This document shows positions 33,590 to 43,033 of a stretch of DNA of 64,000 nucleotides, piece by piece. The position numbers were made by a program, and so were the translations under genes. This DNA comes from an uncultured Muribaculaceae bacterium. GTDB lineage: Bacteria; Bacteroidota; Bacteroidia; Bacteroidales; Muribaculaceae. Below the pieces are notes generated by a model. That model did no database searches, was not told the DNA's origin, and worked only from the letters and a program-made list of their open reading frames with translations. Every line of letters starts with the position of its first letter. The first letter of the stretch is position 1. The stretch is taken from positions 30,660-94,659 of the forward strand of contig CAJURN010000011.1 in NCBI GenBank assembly GCA_910589055.1, read 5' to 3'.

Positions 33590-35026
33590 TCAATGCTCGT
33601 TTCTTACGGGAAAATTCTGTTCTATATCCTGCTCGCGATGCACAAGCTCCACCTTGACATTGAATTTTTTGGATATATGTTCGGCAGTGTGCTGCGCACA
33701 GTACACCGAGCGGTGCTGCCCACCGGTGCATCCGTAGCATATCATGAGATTGGTGAAACCGCGCTCGACATAGCGGGCGACAGTGGCATCCACAAGCGAA
33801 TAACAATGTTCGAGATAGTCAAACACCTCACCGTCGGTCTCCAGAAATTCGATAACATTCTTGTCAAGTCCGGTAAAACCTTTGTAGCGCTCGTATTTGC
33901 CGGGGTTATTTATTCCGCGGCAATCGAACACGTATCCGCCACCGTTGCCGGAAGCATCGTTGGGAATACCTTTCTTATAGGCGAAACTCATTACCTTGAC
34001 AGTGAGAGCATGCTTCTGCAAAGCATCCGAAAACTGTTTCATGCCGACAAGGCGCGTGAGAACCTCGTTGAGATAAGGATACTCCGCATATGGCTTGTCA
34101 AGCAACTGACGCAGGTTTTCAATCGCAAAAGGAACACTCTGCATGAAGTGCGGCTTTTTCTCGAAGTAGCCACGGAATCCGTAGGCTCCGAGCACCTGAA
34201 GGGTGCGGAACAGAACGAAATGGCGGAGCTGTTCGTGGAAATATGCCTCGTCAATAGGCTGATACTTGCGCAAGGAGTCGATATATTCCGCAAGAAGTTC
34301 CTGGCGCAGGCTGTCGGGGAAATTGGCCTTTGCCTGCCACAGGAAGGAGGCTACGTCGTAGTAGAACGGGCCGCGGCGGCCACCCTGGAAGTCGATAAAC
34401 CAAGGCTCGCCATCCTTAATCATCACATTGCGCGACTGGAAATCCCGGTACATGAAAGTGCCCGACTGCGAACGCATCAGCACCTCGGCAAGAGCCTGAA
34501 AATCGTCCTCGAGCTTATCTTCCTGAAATTCAAGTCCGGTAGCCTTCAGGAAACAGTATTTGAAATAATTCAGATCCCACATCACCGAACGCGTGTCGAA
34601 TTGCGGTGTGGGGAAACATACGCTGAAATCCATTCCGACCGCACCTGCAAACTGAATATCAGGCAGCAGACGGATTGTCTTCACAAGAAGCTCCTTCTCA
34701 TGCGCGGAATACGAGCGCGTGAGGCGCCCTTTCTCGATTTCGCCGAAAAGCAGCTTGTCGCCGAGGTCACGCTGGAGATACACCATCTTGTCTTCGGCAC
34801 AGGCCACGACCTCAGGCACGGGAAGTCCTTTCTTGCCAAAGTGGTCGGCCATATAGATAAATGCCTCGTTTTCCTCACGCGACGTGCCTAACACGCCAAT
34901 CAGAGTCTGTTCACCTTTCAGGCGGAAATAACGGCGGTTGGAACCGGACGAAGGCAGTTCCTCGATTTCAACCGGAGCACTTCCGACGTAGGATGTGTAA
35001 AGTGCGGCAAGAGAAGAATTTTCCAT
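33590..35026 (-). CDS. AmgK-like amino-sugar kinase fused to a RapZ C-terminal domain
   Basis: A 478-residue two-domain protein. Residues about 20-330 form an aminoglycoside-phosphotransferase-type kinase: S-S-G-S-N-R-R-Y-F near the nucleotide site, catalytic Y-R-D-F-Q-S-R-N-V-M (Asp near 193) and metal-binding I-D-F-Q-G-G. This is the AmgK plan, anomeric kinases of MurNAc/GlcNAc. Residues about 340-470 match the C-terminal half of RapZ: S-F-A-Y-K-K-G-I-P, F-D-C-R-G-I-N-N-P-G, T-G-L-D-K-N-V, and C-T-G-G-Q-H-R-S-V-Y. In E. coli that half binds glucosamine-6-phosphate; the RapZ N-terminal ATPase is absent. The MurU-like gene follows directly. Confidence 0.88.
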   Translation of the reverse strand: MENSSLAALYTSYVGSAPVEIEELPSSGSNRRYFRLKGEQTLIGVLGTSREENEAFIYMADHFGKKGLPVPEVVACAEDKMVYLQRDLGDKLLFGEIEKGRLTRSYSAHEKELLVKTIRLLPDIQFAGAVGMDFSVCFPTPQFDTRSVMWDLNYFKYCFLKATGLEFQEDKLEDDFQALAEVLMRSQSGTFMYRDFQSRNVMIKDGEPWFIDFQGGRRGPFYYDVASFLWQAKANFPDSLRQELLAEYIDSLRKYQPIDEAYFHEQLRHFVLFRTLQVLGAYGFRGYFEKKPHFMQSVPFAIENLRQLLDKPYAEYPYLNEVLTRLVGMKQFSDALQKHALTVKVMSFAYKKGIPNDASGNGGGYVFDCRGINNPGKYERYKGFTGLDKNVIEFLETDGEVFDYLEHCYSLVDATVARYVERGFTNLMICYGCTGGQHRSVYCAQHTAEHISKKFNVKVELVHREQDIEQNFPVRNEH

Positions 35027-35038
35027 ATTGTGATGTTA

Positions 35039-37219
35039 TTAGTTTCCGAGGTCGGACAGGAATTTGATTCTTACAAGGCGGACTTCTTCCTCAGAATAGT
35101 CCGGACAAAGCTCGTTGTAGGCAGCTTCGACATCATCCGACTCGCTGGTGCGGAAATAATCGAAGATTTCATCCTGATCGTCTTTGTCGATTATCTCATC
35201 AATGAAATAGGAGATATTGATGCGTGTGCCGGAGTTTACGATTGCCTCGATTTCATCCAGAAGCTGGTCGAAGTCAAGACCGATTGAGATTGCTATTTCA
35301 TTGAGGTCAATCTTGCGGTCGATGGCCTGGATTATCGAAATCTTATGCTTGCTCTTGTTGGCAACGCTGCGCACGCGCAAGTCCTCGGGACGTTCGATTT
35401 CTTTTTCGTCCACATAGGCCTTGATGACCTTGAGGAATTCCTCGCCGTAACGCTTGGCCTTTCCAGCGCCCACACCGGTAATGTTGAGCAACTCATCCAT
35501 CGTGATAGGATATGTCGTTGCCATGGCTTCCACTGAAGGCTCCTGGAATATCACGTAAGGGGGCAGTTTGAGTCCGGATGCGATTTTCTTACGCAGGGCA
35601 CAGAGGATTGCATACAGCTCAGGGTCGGCGGCGCATGCCGAACCGCCCTTCATTTCAACTTCCTCTTCCTCGTCGCCGAATTCATTGTCCTCGACAATCT
35701 TGAACGACACCGGTTTCTTAAGGAACTTGCGTCCCTTGTCGGTGAGACGGAGGATTCCGTAGTTTTCGACACCACGTTCGATATATCCCTCCAGAATTGC
35801 CTGACGGATTACGGTGTTGAGGAACTTTGAATCGGAGGCTTCGGCACATCCGAACACCTCAAGATTCTCGTGATTGTATGATTTCACATCGGCGGTAGCT
35901 TTACCGAGCATAACGTCGATGATGTATTCAGTCTTGAATTTTTCTTTAAGGGCAGCAATAGTTTCCAATGCTGCTGACAAGTCATCTTTAGCTTCCACTT
36001 TTTTTCTTGAGTTAAGACAGTTGTCACAGTTCCCGCAGTTTTCTTCCGGAAATATCTCTCCAAAATAATGCAAAAGCGTTTTGCGCCGGCACACCGACGA
36101 TTCGGCATACGAAGCCGTTTCGGCAAGTAGCTGGCGTCCGATTTCTTGCTCGGCCACAGGTTTTCCCTGCATGAATTTCTCCATTTTCTGGAGGTCTTTC
36201 TTCGCATAGTAGGTGATGCACATGCCTTCGCCTCCGTCACGTCCCGCGCGCCCGGTCTCCTGATAGTAGCCCTCGAGCGATTTGGGAATGTCATAATGGA
36301 TTACGAAGCGTACATCCGGCTTGTCAATGCCCATACCGAAAGCAATCGTGGCAACGATTACCTTCACCGATTCCAACAGGAAGGCATCCTGATTGTCGGA
36401 ACGGGTGGCACTGTCCATACCGGCGTGATAGGCCAGAGCTTTGATATTGTTGATGCGAAGGAGTTCGGCAAGTTCCTCTACCTTTTTACGGCTGAGGCAA
36501 TAGATGATACCGGACTTGCCTTCGTTCTGCTTGATGAAACGGATAATGTCGCGGTCGATGTTCGCAGTCTTTGCCTTTACCTCATAGTAGAGATTGGGGC
36601 GGTTGAACGACGACTTGAACACATTTGCTGCCTGCATGCCGAGATTCTTCTGAATGTCGTGCTGTACCTTGGGAGTTGCCGTTGCGGTGAGGGCTATTAC
36701 CGGGCGTGTGCCGATTTCGTTGATAATCGGCCTGATGCGTCGGTACTCCGGACGGAAGTCATGACCCCATTCGGAGATACAATGAGCCTCATCGACGGCG
36801 TAGAAGGAAATGGGAACGTTTTTTAGAAATTCAATATTCTCTTCTTTTGTAAGGGATTCGGGAGCGACATAAAGCAACTTCGTAGAGCCTGCCATGATAT
36901 CGGTCTTCACCTGGTCGATAGCCGATTTGGTGAGCGACGAATTAAGGAAATGGGCAATATGGTCGGTCTCGCTGAAATTACGCATGGCATCCACCTGATT
37001 TTTCATCAAGGCGATAAGAGGCGAAATCACGATGGCCGTACCTTCCATCATCAATGCCGGAAGCTGGTAGCAGAGCGACTTGCCGCCGCCCGTAGGCATT
37101 ATCACGAAAGTGTCGTTGCCGTCAAGCAGACTCTCGATGATATGCTCCTGGTTTCCTTTGAATTTATCGAAACCGAAATGTTGCTTCAAGGCTTCGACAA
37201 GATTGGGTTTATTTGGCAT
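35039..37219 (-). CDS. recQ: ATP-dependent DNA helicase RecQ
   Basis: RecQ, about 726 residues, unwinds DNA 3' to 5' in recombination and replication-fork repair. The helicase core has M-P-T-G-G-G-K-S, the box V-D-E-A-H-C-I-S-E-W-G-H-D-F-R-P and motif VI Q-E-T-G-R-A-G-R-D-G; the zinc/RQC part has C-R-R-K-T-L-L and C-G-N-C-D-N-C. An HRDC domain (I-T-G-V-G-A-G-K-A-K-R-Y-G) follows, then about 110 extra helix-turn-helix-like residues. The frame opens with a TTG at 37225; the ATG at 37219 is preferred. The kinase gene follows after 12 bases. Confidence 0.96.
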   Translation of the reverse strand: MPNKPNLVEALKQHFGFDKFKGNQEHIIESLLDGNDTFVIMPTGGGKSLCYQLPALMMEGTAIVISPLIALMKNQVDAMRNFSETDHIAHFLNSSLTKSAIDQVKTDIMAGSTKLLYVAPESLTKEENIEFLKNVPISFYAVDEAHCISEWGHDFRPEYRRIRPIINEIGTRPVIALTATATPKVQHDIQKNLGMQAANVFKSSFNRPNLYYEVKAKTANIDRDIIRFIKQNEGKSGIIYCLSRKKVEELAELLRINNIKALAYHAGMDSATRSDNQDAFLLESVKVIVATIAFGMGIDKPDVRFVIHYDIPKSLEGYYQETGRAGRDGGEGMCITYYAKKDLQKMEKFMQGKPVAEQEIGRQLLAETASYAESSVCRRKTLLHYFGEIFPEENCGNCDNCLNSRKKVEAKDDLSAALETIAALKEKFKTEYIIDVMLGKATADVKSYNHENLEVFGCAEASDSKFLNTVIRQAILEGYIERGVENYGILRLTDKGRKFLKKPVSFKIVEDNEFGDEEEEVEMKGGSACAADPELYAILCALRKKIASGLKLPPYVIFQEPSVEAMATTYPITMDELLNITGVGAGKAKRYGEEFLKVIKAYVDEKEIERPEDLRVRSVANKSKHKISIIQAIDRKIDLNEIAISIGLDFDQLLDEIEAIVNSGTRINISYFIDEIIDKDDQDEIFDYFRTSESDDVEAAYNELCPDYSEEEVRLVRIKFLSDLGN

Positions 37220-37349
37220 TTTCAAATGGATTTTTAAGACTTTATGAAATTTTATTTTGTCACTATCTCAATTTCTTACAATCGTTTTCAACTTGTTGGT
37301 TAATAGATATCGGAGAGAGGGGGCGATGCGCCTGAGTCACTCTTTCCGT

Positions 37350-38600
37350 CTACACCGAAGCAGCGTCGAAATTAGCATCCTCAAGGCGTCGTGCGGCGAA
37401 GTCGCGTGTCACGGTGAATTCCTTCAGTTTGCCGGAGGGGATGTCATACATCGGCTCAAGCATGATGGTTTCCACAATCGACCTCAGACCTCGGGCACCG
37501 AGTTTGAACTCAATAGCTTTGTCGACAATGAAATCGAGAGCTTCTTCTTCAAACTTCAGCTCCACACCATCCATCGCAAACAGCTTGATATACTGGCGTG
37601 TGATTGCGTTTTTGGGTTCGGTAAGAATCCTGCGCAATGCCTCGCGGTCGAGCGGAAGGAGATGGGTGAGAATGGGCAGACGTCCTATGATTTCAGGGAT
37701 AAGACCGAAAGTCTTAAGGTCCTGGGGAGCGACATGACTCATGTACTCATCGCGCTCGATACGGCGTTTCTTGCCATCGGTGGAGAATCCCACAAAGTTG
37801 GAATTGAGTCGATGCGCGATTGCCTGCTCGATTCCGTCGAAAGCGCCTCCGCAGATAAACAGGATGTTGCGCGTATCAACCTGGATAAACGGCTGTTCGG
37901 GATGCTTGCGGCCTCCTTGCGGCGGAACATTGACAACCGAACCTTCAAGCAGCTTGAGAAGGCCCTGCTGCACTCCTTCTCCACCCACGTCGCGGGTAAT
38001 GGAAGGATTGTCGCCCTTGCGGGCTATCTTGTCAATCTCGTCAATGAACACGATACCGCGCTGGGCTTTCTGCACATCGTAGTCGGCAACCTGAAGAAGT
38101 CGGGTAAGAAGGCTTTCGATGTCCTCGCCCACATATCCGGCCTGTGTCAGCACTGTCGCATCCACGATTGTGAAAGGCACATCGAGCATCTTTGCAATGG
38201 TGCGTGCAATGAGGGTCTTGCCTGTTCCGGTTGGTCCCACCATCACGATATTGCTCTTCTCAATCTCCACATCATCGTCGGTGCGGGGCTGGGTAAGGCG
38301 CTTGTAATGATTGTACACCGCTACCGAGAGGTACTTCTTGGCTACATCCTGACCGATAATATACTGGTCGAGATATTCCTTGATTTCGCGCGGTTTGGGA
38401 ATACGCTTGAGCTTGAACTCCTCTTCCTTGGCATGTTTGTGGACATGAGAACCCGCATCCACAAGGCCGAGGGCGTCGTTGATTGTGCAAACACAATCGA
38501 CACAAATGGCAACGTCACCTCCGGGGCCGGGAATCAGGTCGGCACCGTCCTTTTCAGAACGGCCGCAGAATCCACATCGTATCTGTTTTTTAGGAGCCAT
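37350..38600 (-). CDS. clpX: ATP-dependent protease ATP-binding subunit ClpX
   Basis: A 416-residue AAA+ unfoldase that feeds proteins into ClpP. The N-terminal zinc-binding domain shows C-G-F-C-G-R-S and C-V-D-C-V. The AAA module shows Walker A G-P-T-G-T-G-K-T, Walker B I-V-F-I-D-E-I-D-K-I, pore residue region G-Y-V-G-E-D-I-E and sensor/arginine-finger region. A single base separates it from clpP upstream. Standard length and order. Confidence 0.98.
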   Translation of the reverse strand: MAPKKQIRCGFCGRSEKDGADLIPGPGGDVAICVDCVCTINDALGLVDAGSHVHKHAKEEEFKLKRIPKPREIKEYLDQYIIGQDVAKKYLSVAVYNHYKRLTQPRTDDDVEIEKSNIVMVGPTGTGKTLIARTIAKMLDVPFTIVDATVLTQAGYVGEDIESLLTRLLQVADYDVQKAQRGIVFIDEIDKIARKGDNPSITRDVGGEGVQQGLLKLLEGSVVNVPPQGGRKHPEQPFIQVDTRNILFICGGAFDGIEQAIAHRLNSNFVGFSTDGKKRRIERDEYMSHVAPQDLKTFGLIPEIIGRLPILTHLLPLDREALRRILTEPKNAITRQYIKLFAMDGVELKFEEEALDFIVDKAIEFKLGARGLRSIVETIMLEPMYDIPSGKLKEFTVTRDFAARRLEDANFDAASV

Positions 38601-38601
38601 A

Positions 38602-39315
38602 TCAATGACGGGCTTTCACAAGAACAGTGTCAATCATACCGTACTCCTTGGCCTCTTCGGCAGTCATCCAGTAGTCGCGGTCGGAGTCGCGTTCAACTTT
38701 TTCGAAAGGCTGACCCGAATGTTCGGAAATGATATGATAGAGTTCGGATTTCAATTTTTTGATCTCACGGGCTGTAATCTCGATATCGGAAGCCTGACCC
38801 TGTGCACCGCCCATAGGCTGATGGATCATGACACGGCTATGGCGGAGAGCGAATCGCTTTCCGGCCTGTCCCGACACGAGAAGCACGGCAGCCATCGAAG
38901 CGGCGATTCCGGTACAGATGGTGGAAACATCGCTGGAAATGTACTGCATTGTGTCATAAATGCCGAGGCCTGCATATACAGAGCCGCCGGGAGAGTTGAT
39001 ATAAATGGATACGTCCTTACCGGGATCTGAGGAATCCAGATAAAGGAGCTGCGCCTGGATTACGTTGGCGGTATAATCGTTGACTTCTGTTCCGAGGAAG
39101 ATGATGCGGTCCATCATCAGACGTGAGAACACGTCCATCTGCGCTACATTGAGCTGACGTTCCTCAATGATGCTGGGGTTGATGTACGAGGCCGACACGG
39201 AGGAAACCGGCGACATCGCCGCGGCACGTGATGCGTAGGCCGCATACTGGTCTAAGGCAAGTCCGTTCATGCCAAGATGGCCGACGGCGAATTTGCGAAA
39301 GTCCTGGTTGTTCAT
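38602..39315 (-). CDS. clpP: ATP-dependent Clp protease proteolytic subunit
   Basis: A 237-residue serine protease with the catalytic triad in G-I-A-A-S-M-A-A (Ser), R-V-M-I-H-Q-P-M-G-G (His) and D-S-D-R-D-Y-W (Asp). Two heptameric rings form the chamber that ClpX loads. The N-terminus is about 40 residues longer than E. coli ClpP, alanine/serine-rich (A-A-Y-A-S-R-A-A-A-M-S-P-V), perhaps a propeptide. First gene of clpP-clpX, with its own promoter. Confidence 0.97.
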   Translation of the reverse strand: MNNQDFRKFAVGHLGMNGLALDQYAAYASRAAAMSPVSSVSASYINPSIIEERQLNVAQMDVFSRLMMDRIIFLGTEVNDYTANVIQAQLLYLDSSDPGKDVSIYINSPGGSVYAGLGIYDTMQYISSDVSTICTGIAASMAAVLLVSGQAGKRFALRHSRVMIHQPMGGAQGQASDIEITAREIKKLKSELYHIISEHSGQPFEKVERDSDRDYWMTAEEAKEYGMIDTVLVKARH

Positions 39316-39364
39316 ATATGAGTTCTTTTTTACTGAGATATTTATTTCTTTCCTATTGATTATT

Positions 39365-39395
39365 CAAAGTTAAGAATTTTTTTTGATTACCCAAA
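39365..39395 (-). promoter_or_regulatory. clpP promoter
   Basis: Minus-strand TTTG (39395-39392), 19 bases, TAACTTTG (39372-39365). Start predicted near 39361, giving a leader of about 45 bases. Confidence 0.75.
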
Positions 39396-39482
39396 ACTTC
39401 AACAATCAATCTTTGTCTCAAAATTTCTAAAAAGAATTTAAGCAAGCCATCCGCTCGAGCGCTCCCGACTTCACCGGAAGAC

Positions 39483-39521
39483 AAAAAAAGCCCGCGGAAG
39501 ATTTGTTCTACCGCGGGCTTT
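39483..39521 (-). terminator. Intrinsic terminator after tig
   Basis: AAAGCCCGCGG (39487-39497) pairs perfectly with 39511-39521 across a 13-base loop. On the minus strand a run of seven T follows (39489-39483). Confidence 0.9.
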
Positions 39522-39536
39522 AATGTGGATTATATC

Positions 39537-40925
39537 TTATTCGGCAGCCACTTCCTCGCCGCTGTTGTCGTTGAGGCTTTCAACGAGTTTGCGGAACTCA
39601 TCAAGTGTAACTGTCTTTTCGTCAAGGTTGACTGCTGCGTGCAGACGACCGAAGAGCTGCTGGATAAATGCCTGACGGGCGATGCGTTCGCGGGTATTCT
39701 TGTCGGAAAGCATGTTGTCGGCATAGTAGTTCACCATTTCTTCGGAGAGCTGCATCATACCGTACTGACGGAGCTGAGCTGCGGCAATCTGACGTGCGAG
39801 AGCCTTGACATCGTCTTCGGTCACTTTCACCTCAAGTTTGGTGGCAGCCTGATTTTCGATAAGCTCCCACTTGATTCCGGGAACAGTGCGTTCGATGTAT
39901 TCGTTAACGTTTTCTTCGTTTACGTTCTCGTCGTTGGCGATCATCCATTTCTTGAGGAACTCAACGGGGAGAGCCATGTTCTCGCCGTAGGTAGCCATGA
40001 GGTAATCCTCGGCGTTGCGCTGGAAGAGGTTCACGCTGTTGGGCTGGAGGCTCTGGGCAATGGCTTCACGGAGTTTTTCGTTGTACTCTTCCTCGTTCTT
40101 GACGGTTCCTTCACCGAATACGGCATCGTAGAATTTCTGGTCGTGCTCGGCAGGACGGGGAGCGATCATTTCGGCAATGTTCATTTCGAAATCGCCGCGT
40201 GCGTTCTCAACGTCGTCGCGGTTGATGTGGAGCATGGAGCTGAGTTCAGCCTCGTTGCCTTCGCAAGAGTTCCAGGGGTTGAAAACAACCTTTTCGCCAA
40301 CTTTCTTGCCAACGAACTTGTCGGCTTCCTCTTTCGACTTGAACACGAAGGGACCAACGATTCCGTCGTTGACCTGGATACCGCCTTCTTTCACGGTACC
40401 GTCTTCGTTGAGCTGCATGATGGAACCCTTTACAAGAGCGCGTTCCTCAAATTCCTCAACATTGACACGTTCGCCGTTGCTGTCGCGGAGAGCCTTGTCC
40501 TGTTCAGCCATCATTGAATCCTCTACTGCGATGTTGTAGAAGGGAAGGGTCACAGTCTTGTCGAGAACGAGGTTGAGTTCGGGAGCGAGACCGATTTCAT
40601 ATTGGAAAGAGTAGTCCTTGTCGTCGAGGTTGATTTCCTTCACGTCAACGGGAAGGGGACGGGCGAGGATGTTGATTTTGTTGTCAACCAGATATTTGAT
40701 AACAGCGTCGTAAACAACATCGTTGATAACGTCGCTTTTCACCATTTTTCCGAAGCGCTTGCGAAGCTGAGCCATATCGATATGACCCTTGCGGAATCCG
40801 GGGATTTCTTTCTTTTTACCGATTTCCTTAAGCTGGGTCTTTACCTTTTCTGCATAGTCGGCTTCTTCGATGCTTACATTAAGTTTAGCTTCGAGTTCGC
40901 CGTTTTTTTCAAGTGTTACGTTCAT
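39537..40925 (-). CDS. tig: Trigger factor
   Basis: A 462-residue ribosome-associated folding chaperone. The N-terminal ribosome-binding domain contains K-E-I-P-G-F-R-K-G-H (the family G-F-R-x-G-x-x-P signature, here ending H-I-D); the long C-terminal part is the helical substrate cradle. The middle peptidyl-prolyl isomerase domain is divergent, as in other Bacteroidetes. It stands upstream of clpP and clpX, the common tig-clpP-clpX order, but a terminator separates it from clpP, so the two units are transcribed separately. Confidence 0.93.
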   Translation of the reverse strand: MNVTLEKNGELEAKLNVSIEEADYAEKVKTQLKEIGKKKEIPGFRKGHIDMAQLRKRFGKMVKSDVINDVVYDAVIKYLVDNKINILARPLPVDVKEINLDDKDYSFQYEIGLAPELNLVLDKTVTLPFYNIAVEDSMMAEQDKALRDSNGERVNVEEFEERALVKGSIMQLNEDGTVKEGGIQVNDGIVGPFVFKSKEEADKFVGKKVGEKVVFNPWNSCEGNEAELSSMLHINRDDVENARGDFEMNIAEMIAPRPAEHDQKFYDAVFGEGTVKNEEEYNEKLREAIAQSLQPNSVNLFQRNAEDYLMATYGENMALPVEFLKKWMIANDENVNEENVNEYIERTVPGIKWELIENQAATKLEVKVTEDDVKALARQIAAAQLRQYGMMQLSEEMVNYYADNMLSDKNTRERIARQAFIQQLFGRLHAAVNLDEKTVTLDEFRKLVESLNDNSGEEVAAE

Positions 40926-40999
40926 TATTAATGAATTTATGGTTTTGTTGAATGATTATACGGTTAAACGCTCCGGCTCATGCCGAAGTTTTCAGTTTG

Positions 41000-41007
41000 C
41001 AAAATTA
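41000..41007 (-). promoter_or_regulatory. -7 box of tig
   Basis: Minus-strand TAATTTTG followed by C, about 75 bases before the ATG. The leader contains a 7-bp hairpin at 40969-40986 (CTCCGGC/GCCGAAG). Confidence 0.55.
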
Positions 41008-41054
41008 ATATTTTAAATTTATATAAATGTATTTTGCCCGTATTTTTTTCATCA

Positions 41055-42971
41055 TCAGCTGTCCATGAAAGATATTCCGTAGCCTGCCAGATAGTTGCGG
41101 CGGTAGTAGTCGACGAAAGCCTTGTTTACCATCCTGATTCCGCCGGGAGTGGGATAATCGCCCGAGAAATACCAGTCGCCGGGATGATTTGGAACCGCAT
41201 TATGCAATCCCTCAAGACTTTGATACAGTATGTCCACGCTCGACTTCTGCCCGTCGGGAGTAAGCATTTCAGCTATGGCCGCCGAAATCTCCGCATCGGT
41301 AAAGGGTGCATATATGGCCTTGACGGCATTTTTCTGCTCTGCGGCAGGAAGTTCGAGATTGCGCACACATTCCTGATACGTCTCCGAAATCACTTTCGAC
41401 ATACCGAGCGAATTGAGAAGACGTATGGCGGCGCGGAACGCCGACAGTTCGTCAAGATGAGGCATGTCGATACCGTAATAGTCGGGATAGCGCACCTGCG
41501 GCGATGAAGAAACCACGATTATGCGCTTCGGCCCGAGACGGTCGAGAATCCTTAGAATGGATTGCTTGAGAGTTGTGCCTCGGACGATGCTGTCGTCGAT
41601 TATCACAAGCGTATCTTCGCCGGGACGTACACAGCCGTAAGTGGTATCATACACGTGCGCCGCGAGGTCGTTGCGCGACGTTCCTTCGGCAATGAAGGTA
41701 CGCAGTTTGATATCTTTGATTGCGATTTTCTCTACCCGCACTTTCCGCTTGAGTATTTCGGTCAGTCGCTCATCGGCTTCCGCTTCCGGCACATCGGCCT
41801 GCATGAGGGCTTTGATGTCGCTGAGGCGCTGACGGTCGAGCACACGGGTAAGCTCTGCAGTCATTCCAAGGAAAGCCACCTCGGCAGTATTGGGAATGAA
41901 CGAGAACACCGCATTGTCAAGGTCGCCGTGAAGAAGATCCATCAGAGCGGGCACAATATTGGCTCCGAGAGCCTTTCGCTCGCGGTAAATGTCGATATCG
42001 CTTCCGCGGGAGAAATATATGCGTTCGAAGGAGCATCTTTCGTTCTTGCCTTCCGGCAAAATTGAGTGAAGTTCCACTACCCCTTTGTTGGAAATAACAA
42101 GTGCCGAGCCGGGGGTAAGCTCATGCACCTGCTCCACCCCGACATTAAACACTGTCTGGATAACAGGGCGCTCCGAAGCCACCACGGCAATCTCATCATC
42201 GCAATAATAGAAGGCGGGACGGATGCCGTGGGCGTCACGCATCACGAACGACGTGCCCGCACCGGTGACTCCGCAAATCACGTAGCCACCGTCCCATCCG
42301 GGCGAAACCGCGCGCAGAACCGCAGGGATGTCGATTTCATCCTCAATCTTCATCGCAAGCTCCGGGTCGCGAACCGTGTCGCGGTACATGCGGTAAAGAC
42401 GGTGCTCTTCCTTGTCAAGAGCTGTGCCGAGCTGGTCGAGAAGCAGCACGGTATCGCTGAAAATACGCGGATGCTGACCCGAGCGGACAATCGAATCGAA
42501 TATCGAATCGACATTCGTCATGTTGAAATTGCCGCAAAGCATGAGCGCACGCGAGCGCCAGTTGTTACGGCGCAGGAAGGGGTGAGTATACTCCAGACCA
42601 CTTCGTCCGGTAGTGCTGTATCTCAGGTGTCCGAGATAAATCTGTCCGACAAAAGGCACAAGCCCCTCGACCTCTTCGGCCGGAAGGCTGTTGACCTTGG
42701 GCGGAATCACATTGCCGATTGACTGGAAAATCTCGTCAATCGCTCCTGTGCCGAGGGCACGCTCCCGGAAAAGATATTCATTTCCGGGAGCGGAGTTCAT
42801 CTTCACGACACCTACTCCTGCCGCTTCCTGACCGCGGTTGTGCTGCTTCTCCATAAGAAGATACAGGCGGTCGAGAGCATAGGTGTAGCTGCCATACTTG
42901 CGCTTATAATATTCAAGTGGCTTCAGCAGACGTATCATCGCCACGCCACATTCATGTTTCAGTTGTTCCAT
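41055..42971 (-). CDS. Amidophosphoribosyltransferase family protein with intact N-terminal cysteine
   Basis: A 638-residue PurF-family protein. The start M-E-Q-L-K-H-E-C-G-V-A keeps the glutaminase nucleophile (Cys8, perhaps exposed by removal of seven residues), followed by K-Q-H-N-R-G-Q-E-A-A-G-V. The PRPP-binding loop V-I-I-D-D-S-I-V-R-G-T-T is present. It is about 130-170 residues longer than classical PurF, with extra sequence both before and after the loop. It may be the true committed-step purine enzyme, or supply ammonia; its counterpart lacking the cysteine is at 10797-12221. It lies 62 bases downstream of glnN, whose product makes its substrate glutamine. Confidence 0.88.
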   Translation of the reverse strand: MEQLKHECGVAMIRLLKPLEYYKRKYGSYTYALDRLYLLMEKQHNRGQEAAGVGVVKMNSAPGNEYLFRERALGTGAIDEIFQSIGNVIPPKVNSLPAEEVEGLVPFVGQIYLGHLRYSTTGRSGLEYTHPFLRRNNWRSRALMLCGNFNMTNVDSIFDSIVRSGQHPRIFSDTVLLLDQLGTALDKEEHRLYRMYRDTVRDPELAMKIEDEIDIPAVLRAVSPGWDGGYVICGVTGAGTSFVMRDAHGIRPAFYYCDDEIAVVASERPVIQTVFNVGVEQVHELTPGSALVISNKGVVELHSILPEGKNERCSFERIYFSRGSDIDIYRERKALGANIVPALMDLLHGDLDNAVFSFIPNTAEVAFLGMTAELTRVLDRQRLSDIKALMQADVPEAEADERLTEILKRKVRVEKIAIKDIKLRTFIAEGTSRNDLAAHVYDTTYGCVRPGEDTLVIIDDSIVRGTTLKQSILRILDRLGPKRIIVVSSSPQVRYPDYYGIDMPHLDELSAFRAAIRLLNSLGMSKVISETYQECVRNLELPAAEQKNAVKAIYAPFTDAEISAAIAEMLTPDGQKSSVDILYQSLEGLHNAVPNHPGDWYFSGDYPTPGGIRMVNKAFVDYYRRNYLAGYGISFMDS

Positions 42972-43033
42972 CTAATAAATGAATACTCCCGAGAGTATAT
43001 AATATATGTGTAAGAATAGAATTGATTATGGAA

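Noticed and set aside
33509..34891. Plus-strand frame of 460 codons opposite the AmgK-RapZ fusion
   Set aside because: Shadow of a conserved gene; its product has no recognisable motif, and both true domains are clear on the minus strand.
37257..38732. Plus-strand frame of 491 codons opposite clpX
   Set aside because: Covers the full clpX coding region in antisense; ClpX motifs are unambiguous on the minus strand.
42983..42998. Hairpin ATACTC-CCGA-GAGTAT before the PurF-family gene as a terminator for glnN
   Set aside because: The stem is only six pairs and no T run follows on the minus strand; a translational or processing role cannot be judged.
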